Assembly (NCBI GenBank): GCA_946610835.1
Contig: CAMOCU010000103.1
Span: forward strand, 1-5,156
Direction of reading: 5' to 3'
Source of the DNA: an uncultured Clostridia bacterium
GTDB lineage: Bacteria > Bacillota > Clostridia > Oscillospirales > Acutalibacteraceae
DNA length: 5,156 nucleotides
Below are positions 1-5,156 of this stretch, piece after piece (position 1 is the stretch's first letter; each line of letters starts with the position of its first letter). A model generated the notes under the pieces. The model did no database searches and was not told the origin of the DNA. It saw only the letters and a program-made list of their open reading frames with translations. Position numbers and translations under genes: made by a program.

Positions 1-30
1 ACGGAAAAAGATCCATTCCTTCGTGCGCAT
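1..30 (-). CDS. possible first codons of a further gene (partial, cut by the left edge)
   Basis: On the minus strand an ATG at 30 opens a frame that reads MRTKEWIFFR to the window edge. It starts 20 bases after the lipoprotein stop, in line with the spacing of the other genes. The only purine-rich stretch upstream (AAGGAAG, overlapping the lipoprotein stop) is about 16 bases away, which is too far for a good ribosome binding site. Ten codons are not enough to identify a product. The 50 bases downstream of the lipoprotein gene contain no hairpin with a T-run, so the transcript may continue. Confidence 0.2.
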   Translation of the reverse strand, partial: MRTKEWIFFR

Positions 31-50
31 CGGATTGAATCAGTGCTTCC

Positions 51-287
51 TTAGGGAATGTCTGTCAAAGACTCAACGCTCTGCGCCTCCAGCGTCTGCT
101 GCACAAGCCCGGCCGGACGGTCGGTGTCATCTTCAATCAGCTCTGCGCCCAAATCCAGCGGTATATCCGAATCGGTCAATACAGCGTTAGGATCCTTTTC
201 CTGTCCGCTGTTTTTACTGCGGTCACAGGCGGCAAACAACAGCAGCACCGCCAGAAGCGCCGCGAGCACAGGCAAAATACGTTTCAT
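51..287 (-). CDS. small acidic lipoprotein, function unknown
   Basis: A 78-residue protein with a clear lipoprotein signal peptide: Lys2-Arg3, a hydrophobic stretch from about residue 4 to 18, and the lipobox FAAC with the lipid-modified Cys21. After cleavage by signal peptidase II a 58-residue polypeptide would remain, anchored to the outer face of the cytoplasmic membrane. It is strongly acidic (14 Asp/Glu against 4 Lys/Arg) and rich in Ser, Thr, Leu and Pro, with no recognisable domain and no cysteine besides the anchor. Start choice is firm: AGGAGG lies 7 bases upstream, and the signal peptide begins at this Met. It starts 17 bases after the phosphatase stop, so it probably belongs to the same transcript. 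I do not recognise the family. It is short for a lipoprotein, so it could be a truncated remnant, but the frames after its stop do not continue it in an obvious way. Confidence 0.8.
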   Translation of the reverse strand: MKRILPVLAALLAVLLLFAACDRSKNSGQEKDPNAVLTDSDIPLDLGAELIEDDTDRPAGLVQQTLEAQSVESLTDIP

Positions 288-294
288 TTTGATT

Positions 295-300
295 CCTCCT
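295..300 (-). promoter_or_regulatory. ribosome binding site AGGAGG of the small lipoprotein gene
   Basis: A perfect AGGAGG on the minus strand, 7 bases before the ATG at 287. It is the strongest Shine-Dalgarno sequence in the window and is the main support, with the signal peptide, for treating this short frame as a real gene. Confidence 0.85.
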
Positions 301-304
301 ATTT

Positions 305-985
305 TCAGTCGTACAGAAAATCCTCTACGTTGAAATCGGCAAAAATATCTTCCTCAGCCTCAAATTTTCCGGGGACGATCGGCAGCTCTTCAAAAACTTC
401 CATTTTCTGCCCGCCGGACCAAAGAAACGGCGTGATGCGCACGGTATACCCACAGCCCTCGGGCATCATCCATTCATGCATGGGCGCTTGCGGCAGGCCG
501 AACGTAGACAACAGTGTTGTGATCACACCGCCGTGCGTAACGATCGCCGCGCGGGTCGTCCCTGTTTTTAAAAGTCCTTCCACAATGCGCGAAAAGCCCT
601 GCATGATACGCTTTTGAAAATCGCGGCTGCTTTCGCCGAAAGGCGGCTCTGCATCCTCCTCGCCGGCAAGCCAGCGCGGAAACACCGGATGCTCTTCCAA
701 CTCCTCGGCCGTCTTTCCCTCGAACTCGCCGAAGTTGCACTCGATCATATCCCGCATGGGAATAACATCAACGTCCGGATAGAGGATCTGCGCTGTTTGC
801 AGACAGCGCCGCAGCGGGCTGGAAAAGACAATCTCCGGCTGCGGATATTCATATTCCTCGGCCATCTTGCGCAGCTGCGCCGCGCCCGCTTCGCTCAGCG
901 GCACATCCGTGTGGCCGATATACTGCCCGGCATTGCCCTCTTCGGTCATGCCGTGGCGGATAAGGTAAATCAGGTAGGATTTCAT
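305..985 (-). CDS. histidine phosphatase superfamily protein (phosphoglycerate mutase / CobC-like)
   Basis: A 226-residue protein of branch 1 of the histidine phosphatase superfamily, cytoplasmic, with no signal peptide. The phospho-accepting His11 is in RHG at residues 10-12. YIGHTDVPLS follows at residues 22-31, then SSPLRRCLQTA with the phosphate-binding Arg60, a likely general acid Glu82 in IECNFGEFEG, and the second histidine His151 in VTHGG. The full catalytic set is therefore present. The YxGxTDxPLS pattern is nearer to alpha-ribazole phosphatase or broad-specificity phosphatases than to true glycolytic phosphoglycerate mutase, but substrate cannot be told from these motifs. The C-terminal 19 residues are acidic and aromatic (8 Asp/Glu), ending EDFLYD, and look like an extension beyond the catalytic fold. 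The start is 12 bases after the glgA stop with a short-spaced GGAGA, which suggests coupled translation with glgA. A role with sugar phosphates is possible by context only. I give no gene symbol because the specificity is unknown. Confidence 0.9.
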   Translation of the reverse strand: MKSYLIYLIRHGMTEEGNAGQYIGHTDVPLSEAGAAQLRKMAEEYEYPQPEIVFSSPLRRCLQTAQILYPDVDVIPMRDMIECNFGEFEGKTAEELEEHPVFPRWLAGEEDAEPPFGESSRDFQKRIMQGFSRIVEGLLKTGTTRAAIVTHGGVITTLLSTFGLPQAPMHEWMMPEGCGYTVRITPFLWSGGQKMEVFEELPIVPGKFEAEEDIFADFNVEDFLYD

Positions 986-997
986 ATACTTCTCCGC

Positions 998-2413
998 TCA
1001 GATGGATTTGTACATCCGGATATATTCCCCGGCGGAATGCGACCAGCTGTTGTCGCAGCGCATGGCGCGGTCTGTCAGGATGCGCCAGCCCTCCGGGTTG
1101 CGGTATCCCTCCAGCGCGCGGCGGACGGCATGCGCCATATCGTGCGCATTGTAATTGCGAAACGTAAAGCCGTTGCCTTCGCCGTCACCGCTGTCCTGCA
1201 CAGAATCCCGCAGTCCGCCCGTTTCGCGAACAATGGGAATACTGCCGTAGCGCAGCGCGACCATCTGGGACAGGCCGCACGGCTCTGTTTTGGACGGCAT
1301 CAGGAAGATGTCGCTGCCGGCATAGATGCGGTGCGCAAGTTGCGGGATGAATCCGATGCGCACACCCATACGGCCGGGGTATCTGTCTGCCATTTCCCGG
1401 AAAAAAGCTTCGTATTCCGCGTCGCCGGAACCGAGCACGACCATCTGCAAATCTGTGCTGTCCATCAGTTCGCCGAGCATTTCGCGCACAAGATCCAGTC
1501 CCTTGTGCGAAACCAAACGCGTAACCATTGCCGTGAGCGGCACATCCGGCAGCTGCTGCAGCCCCATTTCACTCTGCAGTTTTGCCTTGTTGACCGCCTT
1601 GCCTGCCATATCCTCCGCCGAATAGTGGCTGAGGATCATCGGGTCGGTTTCGGGATCATATGTCTTGACATCGATCCCGTTAAGAATCCCCTGCAGCTTG
1701 AACGAACGCGCGCGCAAAATGGGATCCAGCCCGTAACTGAACCACGGATCCAGGATTTCTTCGGCATATGTCGGGCTGACCGTGGTCACGGCATGTGCGC
1801 ATTCGATCGCACCTTTCATCAGATTGACGTCGCCGTTCCATTCCAGCAGGTATCCCTGATCCTCCGGAATACCGAACACATCGTTCAAGATTTCAAATCC
1901 GTAACGTCCCTGATACTGGATGTTGTGGATGGTAAAGACGGTGCGGATATTCTCGTATCCGTCGCGGCCGGCGTAAATGGTCTGGTAATACACCGGCGTG
2001 AGCGCAGTCTGCCAGTCGTTGCAATGGATGATGTCCGGCTTCCAGCCGATGTGCGGAATGATTTCCAGCACGGCACGGGCAAAGAATGCAAAGCGCTCGC
2101 CGTCGTCGTAATAGCCGTAAATGGAATCGCGCTTGAAATAATACTCGTTATCCAGCAAGTAATACGTCGTGCCGCCGACCTTGGCTTCAAAAATGCCGCA
2201 GTACTGCCGCCGCCATGCCACGGGCACCGTGATGCTTGTGATGAATTTCATCGACTCACGCAGCTCCGGCGCAATGCCGCCGTACAGAGGCATAACAACC
2301 CGGCAGCCGACCAAACGGCGCCGCAGCGCCTGGGGCAGAGAACCCGCCACGTCGGCCAGTCCGCCGCTGGCCATAAAGGGGAGCGCTTCGCTGGCTGCAT
2401 ATAAAACTTTCAT
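998..2413 (-). CDS. glgA: glycogen synthase, ADP-glucose dependent (GT5 family)
   Basis: A complete 471-residue glycosyltransferase that moves glucose from ADP-glucose to the non-reducing end of an alpha-1,4-glucan. It has the two-Rossmann-fold (GT-B) layout of family GT5. The N-terminal half shows MKVLYAASEALPF then SGGLADVAGSLP at residues 16-27, HCNDW at 130-134 and TIHNIQYQG with His163. The C-terminal half shows VTRLVSHKGLDL with Arg299 and Lys304, then PSKTEPCGLSQ with Glu377 at the same position as the E. coli active-site glutamate, followed by RETGGLRDSV. Length is close to E. coli GlgA (477). The first residues align with the family start, and GGAGAAAGG lies 8 bases upstream. Oddity: the usual KTGGL or KVGGL loop reads ASGGL, so the ADP-glucose-contacting Lys15 of E. 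coli is Ala15. All other signature residues are intact, so it is probably active. It begins 24 bases after the glgD stop. Confidence 0.96.
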   Translation of the reverse strand: MKVLYAASEALPFMASGGLADVAGSLPQALRRRLVGCRVVMPLYGGIAPELRESMKFITSITVPVAWRRQYCGIFEAKVGGTTYYLLDNEYYFKRDSIYGYYDDGERFAFFARAVLEIIPHIGWKPDIIHCNDWQTALTPVYYQTIYAGRDGYENIRTVFTIHNIQYQGRYGFEILNDVFGIPEDQGYLLEWNGDVNLMKGAIECAHAVTTVSPTYAEEILDPWFSYGLDPILRARSFKLQGILNGIDVKTYDPETDPMILSHYSAEDMAGKAVNKAKLQSEMGLQQLPDVPLTAMVTRLVSHKGLDLVREMLGELMDSTDLQMVVLGSGDAEYEAFFREMADRYPGRMGVRIGFIPQLAHRIYAGSDIFLMPSKTEPCGLSQMVALRYGSIPIVRETGGLRDSVQDSGDGEGNGFTFRNYNAHDMAHAVRRALEGYRNPEGWRILTDRAMRCDNSWSHSAGEYIRMYKSI

Positions 2414-2437
2414 GATAACCGCCTTTCTCCGGCAACG

Positions 2438-3553
2438 TCAGATAATGATCCCTTTGCCGATGTAAATCGGGTAGCTCCTATCCCCGCAAAGCGTTTTGCC
2501 GGGCTTGAGCACCACATTTTTATCGCTGACAACACAGCATACGCGGGCGTTCTCGCCGACCATGCTGCCCTGCATAAGAATGGAGTTGCGCACCACTGCG
2601 CCCTTGCCCACATGTACGCCGCGGAACAGAATGCTGTTTTCGACCGTGCCTTCGATCGTGCAGCCGTCCGCAACGAGAGAATTGGACACGTCGGAACCGA
2701 GTCCGTAAATCGTGGGCATATCGTCGCGCACCTTGGTATAGACCGGGCGTTCGGGTGTAAAGAGCTGCCGGCGATTTTCGCGCTCCAGCAGATCCAGATT
2801 GGCGTCGAAATACTCCTGCAGGCTGCCGATGACCCGCACAAAACCGGTCACTTCAAATCCGTTGATTTTTAAAGTATGTACATTACGCTGGAAAATGTCG
2901 CGTTCAAAATCGTCATAATGCAGACTTTCCGCTTCGCGGATGAGCCGTTCAAGCAACGCCTTGCGCAGCAGGAAAATGTTGAGTGAAAAGCACTCCTTTG
3001 TTCCGATCGGCGCGCCGACAGAGATCCGCTGTGCGCGGCCGGACGGATCGAAGTCGAAGGACATCAGATCGTCTAACGCAGGCTTCATGCCGTAGCGGTA
3101 CGCCACGGTAATATCCGCGCCCGACGCGGCGTGCGATTCAAACATAGCGCCCAGATCAACGTTGCATACCGCGTTGCAATCGCTGACAATGACGTATTCT
3201 TCGTTAGAATGGGAGAGGAAATTCATGCACCCGCGCAGCACCTCGATACGGTTGGCAATGCCACCCGCGCCCTGCAGGGAAAAGGGCGGCAGAATAAACA
3301 TACCGTCGTTTTTGCGCGAAAGATCCCACGGCTTGCCGGAGCCGAGATGATCCATCAGCGACTGGTAGTTCGCCTTCGTTGCAACGCCTACCTTGGAGAT
3401 TCCGTAGTTGACCATGTTGGACAGAACGAAGTCGATCATGCGGTACCGTCCGCCGAAAGGAACAGAGCCCATCGTGCGCAATCCCGTCAGCTCCGGGATT
3501 GCATTGTCATATGCGTTGGAATAAATCAGACCGAGTATATTGTTTGTTCTCAT
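2438..3553 (-). CDS. glgD: GlgD, non-catalytic/regulatory paralogue of ADP-glucose pyrophosphorylase
   Basis: A 371-residue paralogue of GlgC with the same layout: a nucleotidyltransferase-like domain, then a beta-helix of hexapeptide repeats from about residue 285. Shared landmarks are PFGGRYRMIDFVLSN at residues 32-46 and SGKPWDLSRKNDG from residue 72. The catalytic features are lost. The GGxGxRL loop is replaced by LGLIYSNAYDNAIPELTGL, the GDHIYKMDY segment by DCNAVCNVDL near residues 125-134, and the EEKP lysine motif is absent. This is the signature of GlgD, which in Firmicutes assembles with GlgC and raises its activity or affinity rather than catalysing by itself. The start MRTNNILGLIYSN is the usual GlgD beginning, with an AAGGGGAGA ribosome binding site at 3561-3569. 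It follows the glgC stop by 18 bases, so the two subunits are probably made together. It could be misread as a second GlgC, but the missing residues argue against that. Confidence 0.95.
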   Translation of the reverse strand: MRTNNILGLIYSNAYDNAIPELTGLRTMGSVPFGGRYRMIDFVLSNMVNYGISKVGVATKANYQSLMDHLGSGKPWDLSRKNDGMFILPPFSLQGAGGIANRIEVLRGCMNFLSHSNEEYVIVSDCNAVCNVDLGAMFESHAASGADITVAYRYGMKPALDDLMSFDFDPSGRAQRISVGAPIGTKECFSLNIFLLRKALLERLIREAESLHYDDFERDIFQRNVHTLKINGFEVTGFVRVIGSLQEYFDANLDLLERENRRQLFTPERPVYTKVRDDMPTIYGLGSDVSNSLVADGCTIEGTVENSILFRGVHVGKGAVVRNSILMQGSMVGENARVCCVVSDKNVVLKPGKTLCGDRSYPIYIGKGIII

Positions 3554-3571
3554 AACGGCTTCTCCCCTTTC

Positions 3572-4786
3572 TCACTGCGCCGGCGCAACGTCGACGTCGA
3601 TCATGGCCTTGGGCGCGACAACAGCGCCTTTGCCGACGGTGATCTGTTCACCCACAACGGCAACGCCCCAGTCGTCCAGATTTTTCATGTCCTCCGGACG
3701 CTGGCCGACAACGGCGTCCGCTTCGATCACGGCATTTTCCGCAACAATGGCATACTGCACCACAGCGCCCGCGCGCACCACGGTGCCGGGCATAAGAATG
3801 GAGTCGCGTACGGTTGCGCCCTTTTCCACCACAACATTGGAAAACAAGACGGAGAAGTCCACCTCGCCGTCGATTTCGCATCCTTCGGCAATCAGCGAAT
3901 TCTGCACAGTGGCCTGCGCGGAGATATAGTGCGGCGCACAGGCGGGAGAACGGGAATAAATCTTCCACGATGTGTCGGTCAGGTCAAGATCCACTTTGGG
4001 ATCGAGCAAATCGAGATTTGCTTCCCACAAACTGTCGATGGTACCCACGTCTTTCCAGTATCCGTCAAACGGATAGGCGTACATCCGCTCACCCGCGGCG
4101 TGCATCGCCGGGATCAGATCGTGACCAAAGTCATTGCCGGAATTCGGATCCGCTTCATCCGCCAGCAGATAGCGGCGCAGTTTTTCCCACGTAAACATAT
4201 ACACGCCCATCGAAGCTTTGTTGGAACGGGGATTCTTCGGCTTTTCTTCAAATTCGGTGATGGCGTTGTCCTCGTCCACAAGCATCAAACCGAAGCGCGG
4301 CGCCTCCTCCCACGGCACTTCCATCATGGCGATGGTGCAATCGGCATTCTTTTGCTTGTGATAGGCAAGCATTTTGGAATAATCCATTTTGTAAATATGG
4401 TCGCCGGAAAGAATTGCCACATATTTCGGGTTGTATCGGTCGATAAAATTGATATTCTGGTAGATTGCGTTGGCGGTGTTTTTGTACCATGCGGTACCCT
4501 CGATCTGCTGGTAAGGCGAAAGGATGTGTACGCCGCCGTTTTCCCGGTCAAGATCCCACGGCTGGCCGTTGCCGATATAATCGTTCAGCTCAAGCGGCTG
4601 GTACTGCGTCAGCACGCCGACCGTGTAAATGCCGGAATTGACGCAGTTGGACAGCGGGAAGTCAATAATCCTGTATTTTCCGCCGTACGGAACGGCAGGC
4701 TTTGCAATATGCTTGGTCAGAATGCCGAGTCTGCTGCCCTGTCCGCCGGCCAGCAGCATGGCAATGCATTCGTTGCTGCGAGACAT
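3572..4786 (-). CDS. glgC: glucose-1-phosphate adenylyltransferase (ADP-glucose pyrophosphorylase), catalytic subunit
   Basis: A 404-residue protein that makes ADP-glucose and pyrophosphate from ATP and glucose-1-phosphate, the committed step of bacterial glycogen synthesis. The N-terminal nucleotidyltransferase domain has the GGQGSRLG nucleotide loop at residues 14-21, KPAVPYGGKYRIIDFPLSN from Lys29, the catalytic Asp129 in SGDHIYKMDY (counterpart of E. coli Asp142), and Lys182 in EFEEKP (counterpart of the glucose-1-phosphate-binding Lys195). From about residue 285 a left-handed beta-helix domain of hexapeptide repeats follows. The length is within the normal Firmicutes range. The start MSRSNECIAMLLAGG puts the nucleotide loop at the expected distance, and GGAGG lies 9 bases upstream. 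One oddity: the usual WYKGTANA segment reads WYKNTANA, with Asn103 in place of Gly. It sits between glgB and glgD, and the adjacent GlgD suggests a GlgC/GlgD heteromer, as shown in Geobacillus and streptococci. The enzyme family is allosterically controlled by metabolites, but the effector cannot be read from the sequence. Confidence 0.97.
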   Translation of the reverse strand: MSRSNECIAMLLAGGQGSRLGILTKHIAKPAVPYGGKYRIIDFPLSNCVNSGIYTVGVLTQYQPLELNDYIGNGQPWDLDRENGGVHILSPYQQIEGTAWYKNTANAIYQNINFIDRYNPKYVAILSGDHIYKMDYSKMLAYHKQKNADCTIAMMEVPWEEAPRFGLMLVDEDNAITEFEEKPKNPRSNKASMGVYMFTWEKLRRYLLADEADPNSGNDFGHDLIPAMHAAGERMYAYPFDGYWKDVGTIDSLWEANLDLLDPKVDLDLTDTSWKIYSRSPACAPHYISAQATVQNSLIAEGCEIDGEVDFSVLFSNVVVEKGATVRDSILMPGTVVRAGAVVQYAIVAENAVIEADAVVGQRPEDMKNLDDWGVAVVGEQITVGKGAVVAPKAMIDVDVAPAQ

Positions 4787-4795
4787 AATACTCTA

Positions 4796-4800
4796 CCTCC
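4796..4800 (-). promoter_or_regulatory. ribosome binding site GGAGG of glgC
   Basis: GGAGG on the minus strand (in context GGAGGTAGAG), 9 bases before the glgC ATG. It lies in the 19-base glgB-glgC gap and fixes the glgC start at MSRSNECIAM. Confidence 0.8.
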
Positions 4801-4805
4801 AATAT

Positions 4806-5156
4806 CTATATGCTTTCAGTTTTCTGCTTTTCTGTATCTATTTGTTCGCGGGTCGTCTTTTTTCTGCGGGACGGCACATGCTGCAAATAGATCCCGCTCA
4901 ATCCCGCGAGCGTGAGCGAAACGCTCTGTTTGAAGCCGTGCATGGGAATCTTTTCGGTTTTGACCGTACCGGACGTCCCTTGCCCTGTGCCGCCGAAAGC
5001 GCTTTCGTCGCTGGTAAAGATGACCTTGTAGCTGCCCTTTTCCGGCACGCCGATGCGGTAATCCTCGCGCGTTACGGGCGTCAGGTTGCAGACCACGACG
5101 ACCTCGCCGCTGTTTTCGTCGATGCGGCGGAACGCGATGACGGAGTTCTGGTTGTC
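4806..5156 (-). CDS. glgB: 1,4-alpha-glucan branching enzyme, C-terminal end (partial, cut by the window edge)
   Basis: Only the last 116 residues are present; the frame runs open through the right edge, so the true start is outside. GlgB is a GH13 enzyme that cuts alpha-1,4-glucan and re-attaches the piece by an alpha-1,6 bond, making the branches of glycogen in the cytoplasm. What is visible is the C-terminal beta-sandwich domain that follows the catalytic barrel: a start DNQNSVIAFRR, then VVVVCNLTPV, REDYRIGVP, SDESAFGGTG and MHGFKQSVSLTLAGLSGIYL, each matching conserved GlgB segments in the right order. No catalytic residues are in view, so activity cannot be judged. After the usual end of the fold (near GIYLQHV) there is an extra charged tail of about 22 residues, starting PSRRKKTTREQ. 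It is the first visible gene of the cluster, and its stop lies 19 bases before glgC. A GTG at 5096 is an internal valine codon, not a start. Confidence 0.95.
   Translation of the reverse strand, partial: DNQNSVIAFRRIDENSGEVVVVCNLTPVTREDYRIGVPEKGSYKVIFTSDESAFGGTGQGTSGTVKTEKIPMHGFKQSVSLTLAGLSGIYLQHVPSRRKKTTREQIDTEKQKTESI
4994..5007. promoter_or_regulatory. perfect 14-base palindrome inside glgB, possible CcpA (cre-like) operator
   Basis: CGAAAGCGCTTTCG reads the same on both strands. It matches 12 of 14 bases of the ideal palindromic catabolite-responsive element TGAAAGCGCTTTCA; only the outermost base at each end differs. It is inside the coding sequence for ESAF of GlgB, a segment conserved for protein reasons, so the palindrome may be accidental. 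It lies about 210 bases upstream of the glgC start, a place where an intragenic cre could act as a roadblock. No experiment or flanking promoter supports it here. Confidence 0.25.

Noticed and set aside
2315..2330. A short GC hairpin (GGCGC with GCGCC, 4-base loop) in the 5' part of glgA.
   Set aside because: The stem is only 5 base pairs, has no T-run, and is explained by Arg and Ala codons in a GC-rich gene.
614..2404. A 596-residue open frame on the plus strand, opposite glgA and the phosphatase gene.
   Set aside because: It is entirely antisense to two firmly identified genes. Its translation is rich in His, Arg and Ala with no domain pattern, as expected when a GC-rich coding strand is read backwards with few stop codons.
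2410..2841. A 143-residue minus-strand frame overlapping the 3' part of glgD.
   Set aside because: It is out of frame inside glgD, whose reading frame is intact and conserved through this stretch. The alternative product has an unnatural Ser/Arg/Ala-rich composition.
3585..3602. A GACGTC-type short repeat (cgtcgacgtcga) near the end of glgC.
   Set aside because: It is the codon repeat for Ile-Asp-Val-Asp-Val at the end of the beta-helix and is too short to count as a regulatory or mobile-element repeat.
4801..4850. An AT-rich stretch upstream of glgC that might hold an internal promoter (TATAGA-like element).
   Set aside because: No acceptable -35 element is found at the right distance, and the stretch encodes the GlgB tail. 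The evidence is too weak to call a promoter.
3131..4915. A 594-residue open frame on the plus strand, opposite glgD, glgC and the glgB end.
   Set aside because: It crosses gene boundaries on the other strand, shows no motif or ribosome binding site of note, and has the same biased composition as the other antisense frame.

Overview
The window carries one tight minus-strand gene cluster. It is a bacterial glycogen-synthesis operon, read from the right edge to the left: glgB (3' end only), glgC, glgD, glgA, a histidine-phosphatase-family gene, and a short lipoprotein gene. Gaps between genes are only 12 to 24 bases. Most genes have a recognisable purine-rich ribosome binding site, and there is no terminator or obvious promoter between them, so they are most likely co-transcribed. 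The main promoter must lie beyond the right edge.

The presence of a GlgD paralogue beside GlgC is typical of Firmicutes. Together with the moderately GC-rich coding sequence and the protein style, it suggests a member of the Clostridia, probably a gut-type Oscillospirales/Ruminococcaceae relative. That assignment is an inference from gene content and protein resemblance, not from a marker gene.

The genes work together as follows. GlgC, probably with the catalytically degenerate GlgD as partner subunit, makes ADP-glucose from ATP and glucose-1-phosphate. GlgA adds the glucose to a growing alpha-1,4-glucan, and GlgB introduces alpha-1,6 branches. The phosphatase and the small acidic lipoprotein at the end of the cluster are not core glycogen enzymes, and their roles are unknown.

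The glycogen part is a known system and I do not see an undescribed system here. The points worth a second look are the two non-core genes at the operon end, a non-consensus residue in GlgA (Ala15 where the family usually has Lys), a non-consensus residue in GlgC (Asn103 where the family usually has Gly), and a perfect 14-base palindrome inside glgB that resembles a CcpA (cre) operator. Two very long open frames on the plus strand are antisense shadows and are not annotated.
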